Shown: positions 38,239 to 47,470 of the stretch, one piece after another
Numbering within the stretch: the stretch's first letter is position 1
How the letters are laid out: every line of letters starts with the position of its first letter
Assembly (NCBI RefSeq): GCF_001787335.1
Contig: NZ_CP014674.1
Span: forward strand, 248,001 to 312,000
Source of the DNA: Kozakia baliensis
GTDB taxonomy: Bacteria; Pseudomonadota; Alphaproteobacteria; Acetobacterales; Acetobacteraceae
DNA: 64,000 nucleotides
Reading direction: 5' to 3'
Notes under the pieces: generated by a model
The model's input: only the letters and a program-made list of their open reading frames with translations
Databases searched by the model: none
What the model was told of the DNA's origin: nothing
Position numbers and translations under genes: made by a program

Positions 38239-38261
38239 AGCCTGCGAGGAAATAGCAGGCT
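38239..38261 (-). other. Hairpin downstream of the acyltransferase gene
   Basis: AGCCTGC (38239-38245) and GCAGGCT (38255-38261) pair around 9 bases, 24 bases after the acyltransferase stop. There is no T run, so it is at best a weak terminator. Confidence 0.4.
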
Positions 38262-38284
38262 ACAAACGTTATAATCCGAGGTTC

Positions 38285-39559
38285 TTATCGAAGAGTAGGA
38301 ATAAGACGCGTTGTTTCCAAGGACGGGGAAACGCTTGTGGGTTTGCGGTTCATGAAGGGTCGTTCGACGCAAGTATAGTAGATGAAGCCTGCGGTCCATG
38401 CGATGGATAGAAAAGCCACGGTCCAAAAAGCGAAGAGAAGCGCGGGAGAATGGAAGGTTATTCTATGAATGAATAATTTGGTGATGCCTTCCATAAGAGG
38501 ATCGTGCAGCAGATAGATTGAATAACACATGGTGCCGGTCAAGCAGATCCAGGGCAAAGACAGGATATGTTTGGCGATTTTGCCATAAAGCGCACCTAGA
38601 AAAACCATGCAGCTAGAGAGGCCTGCGCCTGTGGCGATGCTTGCATAGAGCCAAAAGCCTGGGGCTTCAGCGTTGACATGATTGAGTTCTATGCCAGTGG
38701 CGAGTAGAGCCATAAGGCCTACCGCGAAGATAAGATCAGCGGTTTTTGATTGAGAAAACTGGCAGGCTTTCAGGCTATTGGAAAAATCCGACAGGATGAT
38801 GCCCAGCAGGAAAAGATGAAAATGAGCTAGGAAGGCATAGCGGAAACGGCCATCGAAAGGATGGACGTTATGCCAATAGCTGGCGGCGATAATGCTCATG
38901 CAAGCAAGGGCGGTGGCTGCAAGCATGCGATGCTTACGAGCCTGGATTTGTAGATAGGCGAGCATGATAAGTGGGAAAGCGATATAGAATTGGGCTTCGA
39001 CTTCCAGGGACCAAGTAGGGGGAATAAAGTAAGAATCGCTATTATAGAGAATTCCGCAAATATAGAACAAGCTGGCGAACAGGTTTTTGTAGAGTCCTAT
39101 ATTGTGATGCGGAGTTACGTGAAAGAATCCAGAGAGAATGGGAAGGCTGCAGAGGAGCAGTGCGATAATGTAGGGTGGGTGAATACGTTTTAAGCGTCGC
39201 AAATAAAAATCGACAATCTTCCACATGCTAGGCGCACGGTTGAGGAACGGTTTGGCGATAATGAAGCCGCTGATGATGAAGAAGAGATCGACGGCAACTT
39301 CACCGTGCGGGACGAAGCGATAGACGGCATCCACACTGGGCTGAAGGCTGGGAGATATTTCGCCTTCTCGTACGATGCGGATGGTGCTGTGCCAGAGCAA
39401 AACCATAAGGACGGCAAGACAACGGAGGCCGTCCAATTGCGGAATGTATTTCTGATTATCTTTTGGGCGGATATATTTCGTAGGGATGGTGGATATTTTT
39501 TTGCACTGGTCTAAAATTTCATTTGCAATATTTTTTGGTTTTAAAAATCCGTAGGACAT
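38285..39559 (-). CDS. Membrane acyltransferase, acyltransferase-3 family (OafA-like)
   Basis: A 424-residue protein with about ten hydrophobic segments. The signature QLDGLRCLAVLMVLLWHS with the catalytic histidine appears near residue 60, then GEVAVDLFFIISGFIIAKPFL and FYLRRLKRIHPPYI. Such enzymes O-acetylate surface sugars or lipids. Base composition is clearly more AT-rich than the genes around it, suggesting recent acquisition. It is flanked by AT-rich gaps and no obvious partner. Confidence 0.9.
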   Translation of the reverse strand: MSYGFLKPKNIANEILDQCKKISTIPTKYIRPKDNQKYIPQLDGLRCLAVLMVLLWHSTIRIVREGEISPSLQPSVDAVYRFVPHGEVAVDLFFIISGFIIAKPFLNRAPSMWKIVDFYLRRLKRIHPPYIIALLLCSLPILSGFFHVTPHHNIGLYKNLFASLFYICGILYNSDSYFIPPTWSLEVEAQFYIAFPLIMLAYLQIQARKHRMLAATALACMSIIAASYWHNVHPFDGRFRYAFLAHFHLFLLGIILSDFSNSLKACQFSQSKTADLIFAVGLMALLATGIELNHVNAEAPGFWLYASIATGAGLSSCMVFLGALYGKIAKHILSLPWICLTGTMCYSIYLLHDPLMEGITKLFIHRITFHSPALLFAFWTVAFLSIAWTAGFIYYTCVERPFMNRKPTSVSPSLETTRLIPTLR

Positions 39560-39672
39560 TGAACTGCGCCTTCTTCTTTCTTGATGGGGCGCTCACTACA
39601 TTCAATTGTAACATTACGAAACTATTTTCTTCATAAAAAAGTGGTTTTTACTTAAAATTATCGAATTTTAAC

Positions 39673-40176
39673 TTATTCTTCTTCTTTCTCCATAATGCGG
39701 TCCATGACGGCCATCAGAACGCCGGAGATAACGAAGGCGAGGTGGAGGCCGACGCTCCAGGCAAGGACGCGGTTGGGGATTTCGCCGACGCGGATGAAAT
39801 CAGCGAGGACATGGATGGCGGACATGGCGACGATGGAGGCCATAAGTTTGAGCTTGATGTCGCCAAATGTGACGTGCCCGATCCATTTCGGATAATCGGC
39901 GTGTTCGCGCACGTCTAGGCGGGAAACGAAATTCTCGTATCCGGCGAACATGACGATCAGTACGAGATTGGCGAGCAGGACGAGATCGATCAAATCCAGG
40001 ATACCGACGAAGAGGTCGTCGAATTCCAGGACGAAGAAGTGCCGCCACAGGCTCCAGATGGTTTGGAAGAATTTGACGGGAATAAGGATGAGGCTGCCGA
40101 CCAGACCGAAATAGAGCGGAGCGGTGATCCAGCGCGAAGAAAAGAAAATACGTTCGAGGCCGTGTTCGATTTTCAT
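39673..40176 (-). CDS. yqhA: UPF0114 membrane protein, YqhA-like
   Basis: 167 residues from the ATG at 40176 (MKIEHGLERIFFSSRWITAPLYFGLVGSL). Four hydrophobic segments; the block LVLIVMFAGYENFVSRLD and DYPKWIGHVTFGDIKLKLMASIVAMSAIHVL match the YqhA family exactly. Its role is unknown. It starts 5 bases after the nucleoside permease gene, so it is the last gene of that operon. Confidence 0.9.
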   Translation of the reverse strand: MKIEHGLERIFFSSRWITAPLYFGLVGSLILIPVKFFQTIWSLWRHFFVLEFDDLFVGILDLIDLVLLANLVLIVMFAGYENFVSRLDVREHADYPKWIGHVTFGDIKLKLMASIVAMSAIHVLADFIRVGEIPNRVLAWSVGLHLAFVISGVLMAVMDRIMEKEEE

Positions 40177-40181
40177 GGTCG

Positions 40182-41240
40182 TCAGTTCGGAAGGGTGTTG
40201 TCGTAGCGGTCCCAATGGGTGGCGAGTTCGCGCACCACGATGCTACCGACAGTATAAGCGGCGTTGAGGGAAGGGACAAAGGCGGAATAGCCGGTTTCGC
40301 TCGCTTCGTCAGCCAGGAATTTGGCGGCGCTTTCGCTATCGGGCGGCATGTCGAAATTGCTGGTGGTGCGCAGGATGAGGGCGCGATTGGGATCGACGCG
40401 CCCGGCTTTGGCTTGGAGGGCGAGAGCTTGGCAAAAAGCGACGTCCTCTTCCGCCGTTGTCGCCATGGTGCCTTGATTGTCGGTCCAGTAACGGACCCAA
40501 CGCTCGGCCCATTGGTTCATTTTCGCCCCGACCCAGAAGGTCTCGCTGGAGATGGTGTCGCCCAGCATGACGCGTGGTGGTTTTTGGGCATTGGGGTAAT
40601 TTTTGTAGCGGGCGCGGATTTCACGCAGGGGTTTGCTATCGGGCAGGGAGACGGATTGGGTGAGTTTATAGGCCCAGTTCGTAAGCGCCGGGTTGAGGGT
40701 GTATTCCATATCGCCGGAGAGCGAGTGTAGCGGCGGGCGTGGAGTTTCGTCGGGGCGGCTGCCTTGGACGGGGGTGAAGCCATCCGGCCAGTCTTTGGGA
40801 ATTTCGCGGGGGTCGATCAGGTGGGAAAGGCCGCCGTTAATAACGCGCGGCGCCCAGACGGCCGCGCCGATCGTGCCAAAATTAGGGTCCACACCTGCGA
40901 TGCCGGCCAGGACGAAATAGGCGTGGTGTAGGTCGAAACGCGGGTCGAGCGTCAGCGCCGTGATGGCGGAGGCCATATGTTCCGGGCCTTCGCCGCTGAC
41001 GATGCCGAGCACTTGAAGTCGTGGATTATAGCGCATCACCTCGTGATCGGTGCCGGGGGCGGGAATGGTCTGGTTGAGGGGAAGTTTCTCGACCCAATTT
41101 TGGAATTCGCCGGGCGTGTCTCCAGCATCGTGACCGATTTCGAAAGTTGTGACCACGACGACGCGCACAGGGATGGAGGCGGCATGGGCGGCCGTTCCAA
41201 GAGCGAGCGTGAGGGGCAAAAGGGAGAGAAGTTTTTTCAT
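40182..41240 (-). CDS. Secreted purine nucleoside permease/phosphorylase-like protein
   Basis: A 352-residue protein with a signal peptide (MKKLLSLLPLTLALGTAAHA). The body (RVVVVTTFEIGHDAGDTPGEFQNWVE, VLAGIAGVDPNFGTIGAAVWAP, MLGDTISSETFWVGAKMNQWAERW, RTTSNFD) matches the NUP family, named after Candida purine nucleoside permease but built on a nucleoside-phosphorylase-like fold. A periplasmic nucleoside-processing role is likely. The ATG overlaps the stop of the deaminase gene (ATGA). Confidence 0.9.
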   Translation of the reverse strand: MKKLLSLLPLTLALGTAAHAASIPVRVVVVTTFEIGHDAGDTPGEFQNWVEKLPLNQTIPAPGTDHEVMRYNPRLQVLGIVSGEGPEHMASAITALTLDPRFDLHHAYFVLAGIAGVDPNFGTIGAAVWAPRVINGGLSHLIDPREIPKDWPDGFTPVQGSRPDETPRPPLHSLSGDMEYTLNPALTNWAYKLTQSVSLPDSKPLREIRARYKNYPNAQKPPRVMLGDTISSETFWVGAKMNQWAERWVRYWTDNQGTMATTAEEDVAFCQALALQAKAGRVDPNRALILRTTSNFDMPPDSESAAKFLADEASETGYSAFVPSLNAAYTVGSIVVRELATHWDRYDNTLPN

Positions 41241-42751
41241 TGGAAGAGCGGCTCGCGGCTAATGGTTTGTTCGAAATCGGCGAAGTTTTGTTCCAGGGCG
41301 AGTTGTAGGCGGGCTTTTTCGTTGCCGTGTAGGAAACTGGCGCAGGCGAAGCTTTGGGGGGCTTGGCAGATGGTGATGATCTGATCGTGCTCCCACAGGC
41401 TTTTCCCGGGGATGAAGGCGTAGGTGAGGCCGTTGCGGGAGAGGGTTTTCAGTTCGCCGTAGCTGAGCGGCCACGTGGCGACGGCCCGGATATATTCCTG
41501 CGTGAGGTCGCCGCGAGAAATGCCTTCGTCATCGGTGGAGAGAGCGGTGGGAACGCCTGCTTTGCGGTAGAGTGAGAAAGGGTGGCCCGGGCCACGCAGG
41601 TTGAGGATTTCATCGTTGCTGGTGAGGTTGATTTCAACCATCACGCGGCGTGTGGCCATGTCGCGCAGCAGGTCGGCCGGGTTGTCTTCCCAGGCGATGT
41701 CCGCACCGTGGCCGATGCGTTTCGCACCGGCGATTTCCACGGCGTCGCGGATATGGTGGCGCAGTTCCTCCGGCGGAACCAAGCCGGGTGCGAGTTCTCC
41801 AGCATGGAGGCTGAGTTTGACGTCTGGATAGGCGTGATTGAGGGCTTGGAACATGCGCATTTGCAGGCCGTAATCGCGCAAAGCAATGGGGTGGTCCTCC
41901 GGCGCGACGATGTTGACGCCGACGAAGCGCGGGTCGGTATGCGCGAGTTCGTAGCCTGCGGCGAGTTGAGCGAACACCAGTGCGGGCGGCATCGTGCGGA
42001 TGGTCTGAAACAGGTAGCGCGCCGTGACCGCACAGCCGGGATGGGCTTGGGGCGTGTCGCATTGCAGGATGGCGCGGGCGCGTTGTTCCATCGCATCGGT
42101 TTCGCGGCGGGCCTGAAGGACGATGGGCGTCAGGTCGGTGGCAAGAGCTTTGCGAGCGGCGTCGAAATCCGCGCCTGGAAGCGGATTGCGCGCGCCAGCA
42201 TTGTTCATGGCGCCGAGCGCGGGCGAGATCATGAGTTCGACGTAGAGGATGTGATCGTTCCCGGCATGATCTAGCGCTTCAGCCAGCATATCGCCCTCAT
42301 GCTGCGGGGCGACGGTGATGAAGCGGTTGAAGGCGGCGAAGAAATGGTCGTGGCCGGAATGGTCGGTCGAGGTGGGGGCGAAGTTGCGCATGGAAAAAGC
42401 GTCGATCATCGCGTTTTCGGCGTCGGCATTTTCTACCACGACGTTCGCAGGGGCGTCGCCGGTCATGCCGAGGCGGCAATGAGAAGGCAGAATTTTGGCT
42501 TGGGTCAGAGAGATGCAATCGCCGTCCTGCGCCGCCCATTTCAGAAGGCTCTCGGCGTAGATCGCGCCGAGGAGATGGTTATGCAGATCCGCGCCTTTAG
42601 GAAAAGCGCGCATGAAGGCGGCGAGGCGGGCCGGATCATGGCGGATCTGGCTGAAGATGCGGGCGGTAGCCTTTGCCTCCGGTGGTTCGTCGGCATGGGC
42701 GGGAAGCGCCAGAAGGGCGGCGAGAGCGAGGAATGCGAGACGTGCGAACAT
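41237..42751 (-). CDS. Exported adenosine deaminase-like enzyme
   Basis: 504 residues with a signal peptide ending in LPAHA. Metal and catalytic motifs of the adenosine deaminase family are present: DLHNHLLGAIYAES (HxH near residue 57), SLHAGEL, RIGHG and LSTDDEGI. Size and export recall the ADGF/CECR1 branch rather than the cytoplasmic Add enzyme. It overlaps the NUP gene by ATGA, so deamination and nucleoside handling are coupled in the periplasm. The ribosome site is poor (GCTCCCGTC). Confidence 0.92.
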   Translation of the reverse strand: MFARLAFLALAALLALPAHADEPPEAKATARIFSQIRHDPARLAAFMRAFPKGADLHNHLLGAIYAESLLKWAAQDGDCISLTQAKILPSHCRLGMTGDAPANVVVENADAENAMIDAFSMRNFAPTSTDHSGHDHFFAAFNRFITVAPQHEGDMLAEALDHAGNDHILYVELMISPALGAMNNAGARNPLPGADFDAARKALATDLTPIVLQARRETDAMEQRARAILQCDTPQAHPGCAVTARYLFQTIRTMPPALVFAQLAAGYELAHTDPRFVGVNIVAPEDHPIALRDYGLQMRMFQALNHAYPDVKLSLHAGELAPGLVPPEELRHHIRDAVEIAGAKRIGHGADIAWEDNPADLLRDMATRRVMVEINLTSNDEILNLRGPGHPFSLYRKAGVPTALSTDDEGISRGDLTQEYIRAVATWPLSYGELKTLSRNGLTYAFIPGKSLWEHDQIITICQAPQSFACASFLHGNEKARLQLALEQNFADFEQTISREPLFQ

Positions 42752-42804
42752 GACGGGAGCGTGACGAACAGGTGTCTTTCTGGCAAGCCCTTATGACATC
42801 TTCG

Positions 42805-43248
42805 TTATGGTTTGGCAGTTTCTTCTTGGGGTTCGGGAAGGATTGAGGGCTTGCTGTCCATGAATGTCAGCCAATTGCGCCAGATTTCGTGGGTTCTGGT
42901 TTTCGTGAGATGGATCAGACATTCCTGCGCCTTCATGCCGCGAATGGTGCCGTCGCTCCATTTATCGTAGATGGCGACGCATTCCGCCCTACGATATTGC
43001 GCCCAGGCAGACATGGCTTTTTGAAACGATGCGAGTGTTTGCGGTGGAAGGCCAGCATGCCGAATCCTCTTGATGGCCGCTTGGGTATAGCGTTGCAGTT
43101 CCTTCTCGGCGTTTCGCGTGTCTTCGGCGCGGCAATCTTCCATCTGAACGGTGGTTTGCGCCTGCTCGCAAGAGGCTGGGGCGGCCAGGGCGGCATGCGG
43201 CAAGCCTGTGGTAAGTGTGCCGATCAGGAAGAGAAGAGAAGTTTTCAT
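42805..43248 (-). CDS. LprI-like periplasmic protein (DUF1311)
   Basis: 147 residues from the ATG at 43248, where a signal peptide starts (MKTSLLFLIGTLTTGLPHAALAA). The mature part has CEQAQTTVQMEDCRAEDTRNAEKELQRYTQ and WAQYRRAECVAIYDKW, with the cysteine and W-x-x-Y-R-x-x-x-C pattern of the lysozyme-inhibitor LprI/DUF1311 family. The ending (SKPSILPEPQEETAKP) is disordered. Inhibition of lysozyme is known for LprI but only inferred here. Confidence 0.85.
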   Translation of the reverse strand: MKTSLLFLIGTLTTGLPHAALAAPASCEQAQTTVQMEDCRAEDTRNAEKELQRYTQAAIKRIRHAGLPPQTLASFQKAMSAWAQYRRAECVAIYDKWSDGTIRGMKAQECLIHLTKTRTHEIWRNWLTFMDSKPSILPEPQEETAKP

Positions 43249-43291
43249 GCGCGGGGTGCTTTCCCGAATGATGTTCGTGCCGGTCATGATG

Positions 43292-43319
43292 CGGTTCAGG
43301 CGCAAATGGGCCTGAACCG
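43292..43319 (-). other. 10-bp perfect hairpin after xylH
   Basis: CGGTTCAGGC (43292-43301) and GCCTGAACCG (43310-43319) are exact complements around an 8-base loop, 7 bases beyond the xylH stop. It has no T run; it may protect the 3' end of the transporter message or be a factor-dependent stop. Confidence 0.65.
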
Positions 43320-43326
43320 TCGGGAA

Positions 43327-44535
43327 TCAGCGTTTTTGCGTGGTGGCCACATCCAGCCAGACGGCCAGAAGTAGGATGACGCCTTTAACGATCATTTGCC
43401 AATAGGTGTCCACGCCCAGCATGGACATGCCGTTATCGAGCGAGGCCATGATCAGCGCGCCGATCAAAGCGCCGAACACCGTGCCGACGCCGCCGCGCAT
43501 GGAGGTGCCGCCGATGATGCACGAGGCGATGGCGTCGAGTTCCTGCAACGAGCCGGCGGAAGGAGAGCCAGCGGCGAGGCGCGCGGTGGTGGCGATTCCG
43601 GCCAACGCGGCCATCGCGCCCATGAGCGCGAACACGCACAGCTTGATGAGTTGCACGTTGACGCCGGAAAGGCGGGTGGCTTCGAGATTGCCGCCGATGG
43701 CGTAGATGCGGCGGCCGAACACGGTGCGGCGCGCCATGAGTGTGAACAAGCCCAGCAGCACCAGCACGATCAAGACAGGCAAGGGTACGCCGCGATAGGC
43801 GTCGAGCACGCCGAAGAAAGCGATGATGGCCACGCCGATCCCGACCAGCTTGGCGATGTCCAGGCCCATCGAAGGGACGGACAGGCCATATTCCGCGCGT
43901 TTGACGCGGTTGCGAAACAGGGTGAAGGCGAGAGTGCCGAAAATGGCGAGGCCGAGAATATAGCTGGCGAAATTGGGCAAGTAGCTTTGCGAAATCGCCA
44001 CGAAGGTGGAGGAGATGGGGGTAATAGTGATACCGCCGGTAACGCCGAGCAGTACGCCGCGCCATGCAAGCAGCCCGGCGAGCGTGACGATGAAGGAGGG
44101 GATGCGCAGATAAGCGACCCAATAGCCGTTGAAAGCGCCGATCAGAACGCCGAGCAGAAGCACAAGCGGCATGTTGGCCCAGAACGGAAGATGATATTGG
44201 TTGTCCAAAATAGCGGCGAGACCGCCGAGCAAGCCGAGCAGCGAGCCGACGGATAGGTCGATCTCGCCAGAGACGATCACGAACACCATACCTGAGGCGA
44301 GCATGCCGGTGATGGCCATTTGGCGTAGCAGGTTGGATAGGTTGCGCGCTGTCAGGAAATCTCCGTCCGTCGCCCAGGTGAACAGGCTCCAGAGCACGGC
44401 GATGGCGATGAGCAGGGCGAGAATCTTATAGCGCGAGAACAGCCCTTTGAATTGCTCCGCGCGGATCATGCGGCGGCGCGCGGCGCGTGCGGCGGGTGGT
44501 GCGGCAGGCTCGGTCGCGAGATGAAGGTCGGACAT
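43327..44535 (-). CDS. xylH: Sugar ABC transporter permease, XylH-like
   Basis: A 402-residue inner-membrane permease with about ten helices. The block MAITGMLASGMVFVIVSGEIDLSVGSLLGLLGGLAA and RIYAIGGNLEATRLSGVNV, then GGVGTVFGALIGALIMASLDNGMSMLGV, match XylH. It starts 16 bases after xylG. Together the three genes form a CUT2-type importer, most like the xylose system, although other pentoses or hexoses are possible. Confidence 0.94.
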   Translation of the reverse strand: MSDLHLATEPAAPPAARAARRRMIRAEQFKGLFSRYKILALLIAIAVLWSLFTWATDGDFLTARNLSNLLRQMAITGMLASGMVFVIVSGEIDLSVGSLLGLLGGLAAILDNQYHLPFWANMPLVLLLGVLIGAFNGYWVAYLRIPSFIVTLAGLLAWRGVLLGVTGGITITPISSTFVAISQSYLPNFASYILGLAIFGTLAFTLFRNRVKRAEYGLSVPSMGLDIAKLVGIGVAIIAFFGVLDAYRGVPLPVLIVLVLLGLFTLMARRTVFGRRIYAIGGNLEATRLSGVNVQLIKLCVFALMGAMAALAGIATTARLAAGSPSAGSLQELDAIASCIIGGTSMRGGVGTVFGALIGALIMASLDNGMSMLGVDTYWQMIVKGVILLLAVWLDVATTQKR

Positions 44536-44551
44536 GGAATAGCGGCTCCGT

Positions 44552-46090
44552 TCAGGCCGCCTGGCGGGCGGGCGTGATGGCCGCCGTCAGGATGCGTTCT
44601 TGGGTCAATGTATCGTCGTTGATGAAATCGCCGCGCAGTTCTCCTTCACCGATCACGAGGACGCGGTCGCTGATACCCATCACTTCGGGCAGTTCGGAGG
44701 AGACCATGATGATGGACATGCCTTCCTTCACCAGGGCGAACATGAGTTTGTAAATTTCGTATTTCGCGCCGACATCGACGCCGCGCGTGGGCTCGTCAAG
44801 GATCAGGACGCGGGGTTTGGGCTCCAGCATCTTGGAGATGACGGCCTTTTGCTGGTTGCCGCCCGAGAGATTAGAGATGGCCAAGAGGGGGCTGGCGGTT
44901 TTGATGCGCAGCCGGTCGATGGCCGTGCCGATGCTGGAGAATTCGCGGTTTTCGTCGATCAGGCCGGTATGGGTGAAATCGTCCAGCACGGAGAGCGTGA
45001 TGTTGTAGCCTACCCCCAACCCGGGGACGATGCCCTGAAGTTTGCGGTCTTCGGGCACCATGCAGATGCCGTGCTTGACGGCTTCTTTGGGGGAGCGGAT
45101 GCGCAGGGTTTTGCCGTCCAGCCGGACTTCCCCGCTATGCTGGCCGCCATAGGCGCCGAACAGGGCGCTGACCAATTCGGTGCGGCCTGCGCCGACCAGC
45201 CCTGCGATTCCCAGGATTTCGCCTTTGTGCAGAGCGAAGGAGACATTATTGACGCGTTTGCGACTCGGGTTTTCGGGATCGAGGCAGGTGATGCCAAGCG
45301 CTTCGAAAACGACATCGCCAATCGGGTGGGCTTCGCGCGGGAAAAGATTGCTCATGTCGCGGCCGACCATCATTCGGATGATGTCGGGGATCGGCATTTG
45401 GGCGATAGGACCTTCACTAACGAAGCGACCGTCGCGAATGACGGTGACGGTATCGGCGATGGCCTGAATTTCCTCCAGCTTATGCGAGATATAGACGCAG
45501 GCCGTGCCGTGCGCCTTGAGATCGCGCACCAGGCGCAACAGGATCTCGATTTCGGATTTGCTGAGCGAGGAGGTGGGTTCGTCGAGGATGAGCAGCTTGG
45601 CTTTTTTGCTCATGGCCTTGGCGATTTCGATGAGTTGTTGCTGGCCGCCCGCATAATGTGAGACGGGCAAGGCCACGTTGATATGGCCCATGCGCAGATC
45701 CGCCAGCAATTTGGCGGCGTCGAGATTCATGCGGTCGAAATCGATCAGGCCGGTGGCGGTGCGCGGTTCACGACCGAGGAAGATATTTTCTGCGACCGAA
45801 AGCTGGGGGATCAGCATCAATTCCTGATGGATGATGACGATTCCGGCGGCTTCGGTCTCGCGGATGGAATGGGCCTGAAGGGGGTGCCGTTCCCAAAGGA
45901 TCTGCCCGCCCCAGCTTCCGAACGGATAGACGGCCGAGAGAACCTTCATCATCGTGGACTTCCCCGCGCCGTTCTCGCCGCACAACCCAACGCATTCGCC
46001 AGGTTTGACACGCAGATCGATCCCGTCCAGCGCTTTGACGCCGGAGAAGCTCTTGGTGATGCCCCGCATTTCAAGCAAATAATCGGACAT
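44552..46090 (-). CDS. xylG: Sugar ABC transporter ATP-binding protein, XylG-like
   Basis: 512 residues from the ATG at 46090; GAGG lies 9 bases before it, whereas ATGs at 46105 and 46096 are too close. Two ABC domains are present: the first has GENGAGKST, a diverged signature HYAGGQQQ and [11 protein letters not shown]; the second has GLVGAGRTE in place of a standard Walker [11 protein letters not shown] and [20 protein letters not shown]. This is usual for CUT2 ATPases. A hairpin separates it from xylF. Confidence 0.95.
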   Translation of the reverse strand: MSDYLLEMRGITKSFSGVKALDGIDLRVKPGECVGLCGENGAGKSTMMKVLSAVYPFGSWGGQILWERHPLQAHSIRETEAAGIVIIHQELMLIPQLSVAENIFLGREPRTATGLIDFDRMNLDAAKLLADLRMGHINVALPVSHYAGGQQQLIEIAKAMSKKAKLLILDEPTSSLSKSEIEILLRLVRDLKAHGTACVYISHKLEEIQAIADTVTVIRDGRFVSEGPIAQMPIPDIIRMMVGRDMSNLFPREAHPIGDVVFEALGITCLDPENPSRKRVNNVSFALHKGEILGIAGLVGAGRTELVSALFGAYGGQHSGEVRLDGKTLRIRSPKEAVKHGICMVPEDRKLQGIVPGLGVGYNITLSVLDDFTHTGLIDENREFSSIGTAIDRLRIKTASPLLAISNLSGGNQQKAVISKMLEPKPRVLILDEPTRGVDVGAKYEIYKLMFALVKEGMSIIMVSSELPEVMGISDRVLVIGEGELRGDFINDDTLTQERILTAAITPARQAA

Positions 46091-46106
46091 CGGCATAATC
46101 CTCATA

Positions 46107-46131
46107 CTGGGAACGCGTGGAGCGTTCCCAG
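46107..46131 (-). other. Intercistronic hairpin between xylF and xylG
   Basis: CTGGGAACGC (46107-46116) and GCGTTCCCAG (46122-46131) are exact complements around GTGGA. It lies 7 bases after the xylF stop and just before the xylG ribosome site. No T run follows, so transcription can continue. Confidence 0.75.
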
Positions 46132-46138
46132 TTCTGGC

Positions 46139-47158
46139 TTATTTCGCGGTGATCTGGGCTTGGGTGTAATATCCGTCTTTCACGACCTGGCCGACATTGG
46201 CCTTCGTCAGCGGCATCGGCGTCAGCAGAACGGTGTCGACATCTTTTTTGCCGTTATTGAGCTTGCTGGTGTAGGCCGGGGTTTCGCCCTTCGCCAATTG
46301 GACCGCCATGTTCGCGGCGGTGGTGGCGATGAGTTTGAGCGGTTTATAGACCGTCATGGTTTGGGTACCGGCCTGGATGCGTTGGATGGCGGCGAGGTCT
46401 GCATCCTGGCCGCAAACAGCGGTTTTTCCCGCGAGGCCTTGGGCTTGAAGCGCCTGGATCGCGCCGCCCGCCACGCCGTCATTGGAAGCGACGACGCCTG
46501 AGATTTTGTTGTTATTAGCCGTCAGCGCGTTTTCGGTAATGGAAAGCGCATTGGTGGGGCTCCAATCCGCAACCCATTGGGCGCTGACGATCTTGATCTT
46601 GCCCGAATCGACCAACGGCTTGAGCACGTTCATCTGGCCCTGGCGCAGCAGCTTGGCGTTGTTGTCGGTCGGCGCGCCGCCAAGGAGGAGGTAATTGCCG
46701 GTGGGGGCGGCATCCACCACGCCTTGAGCCTGCATTTCGCCGACGCGGATATTGTCGAACGAGACATAGGCATCGACATCGGCGTTGAGGATCAGGCGAT
46801 CGTAGCTGATGACCTTGATGCCCGCCTGTTTGGCCTCGTTAATGGCGTTGCTCAGCGCATTGCCGTTATATGGCACGATGACGATGACATCCATGCCGCG
46901 CGAGATCAGGTTCTCGATCTGGGCGTTCTGACGGCTTTCGCTGGCGTCGGCCGATTGCACGTTGACGGTCGCGCCCAGCGCCTTGGCGGCGGCGATGAAA
47001 TAATCCCGGTCGTGAGACCAACGCTCCACGCGCAGATCGTCGATCGAGAAGCCTATTTTGGGATGGGCGGGAGAGGCGAGAGCCGAGGCCGGAATAAGCG
47101 AAAGCAGGCCGAAGGAAAGGGCGGTGGCGCCTAGAATGCGGCGAGTGAGATGAGACAC
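46139..47158 (-). CDS. xylF: Sugar ABC transporter substrate-binding protein, XylF-like
   Basis: 339 residues with a signal peptide (…LIPASALASPAHP). The mature protein begins KIGFSIDDLRVERWSHDRDYFIAAAKALGA and contains NLISRGMDVIVIVPYNG, VISYDRLILNADVDAYVSFDN, GGAPTDNNAKLLRQGQM and VVASNDGVAGGAIQAL, all close to D-xylose-binding XylF. As first gene of the operon it is expected to be made in excess over the membrane parts. Confidence 0.94.
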   Translation of the reverse strand: MSHLTRRILGATALSFGLLSLIPASALASPAHPKIGFSIDDLRVERWSHDRDYFIAAAKALGATVNVQSADASESRQNAQIENLISRGMDVIVIVPYNGNALSNAINEAKQAGIKVISYDRLILNADVDAYVSFDNIRVGEMQAQGVVDAAPTGNYLLLGGAPTDNNAKLLRQGQMNVLKPLVDSGKIKIVSAQWVADWSPTNALSITENALTANNNKISGVVASNDGVAGGAIQALQAQGLAGKTAVCGQDADLAAIQRIQAGTQTMTVYKPLKLIATTAANMAVQLAKGETPAYTSKLNNGKKDVDTVLLTPMPLTKANVGQVVKDGYYTQAQITAK

Positions 47159-47440
47159 GAAACGGTCCTCCGTGACGCGCCCGCACGGTTGGCTAATGAA
47201 CCGAACGGATTTTGACGACGTCGACTAGCCTAAATGGCAGCCTGGGCGTCGGCGCTTAGAGGCGGACATGATCATTGCTTGCGAAGCTGCGCAAGAGATG
47301 AACTAAATCTTTCTTTGTGATTAACTCTGCGTAATTTTGTAGAAAATTTACGTAACCGGTTGAGAAGTCGAGAAAAAAGAGATGAACTCAACCTTTTCTA
47401 TATTTAAACTCTTCGTCACAATTGATCGTGAGTGAAGGAA
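47159..47440. promoter_or_regulatory. xylF upstream control region
   Basis: About 280 bases without a gene. It carries the exact 12-base direct repeat AAGAGATGAACT (47293-47304 and 47377-47388, 84 bp apart), the 8-bp palindrome AACCGGTT (47354-47361) with the central CG typical of LacI-family sites, and CTTGCG/CGCAAG arms (47278-47283, 47290-47295). The half near xylF is GC-rich; 47296-47410 is AT-rich. No regulator gene lies beside it. Confidence 0.55.
47293..47388. repeat. 12-bp direct repeat pair upstream of xylF
   Basis: AAGAGATGAACT occurs at 47293-47304 and 47377-47388. Start-to-start distance is 84 bp, close to eight helical turns, which would place proteins on the same face of the DNA. 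Confidence 0.6.
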
Positions 47441-47464
47441 GGGCGGCACTGTAAAGCACCGCCC
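47441..47464 (-). terminator. Hairpin after the HU gene
   Basis: GGGCGG (47441-47446) and CCGCCC (47459-47464) pair, extended by wobble pairs, 7 bases after the HU stop. On the minus strand it is followed by TTCCTTCACT, a weak T-rich tail. Confidence 0.5.
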
Positions 47465-47470
47465 AGAACC

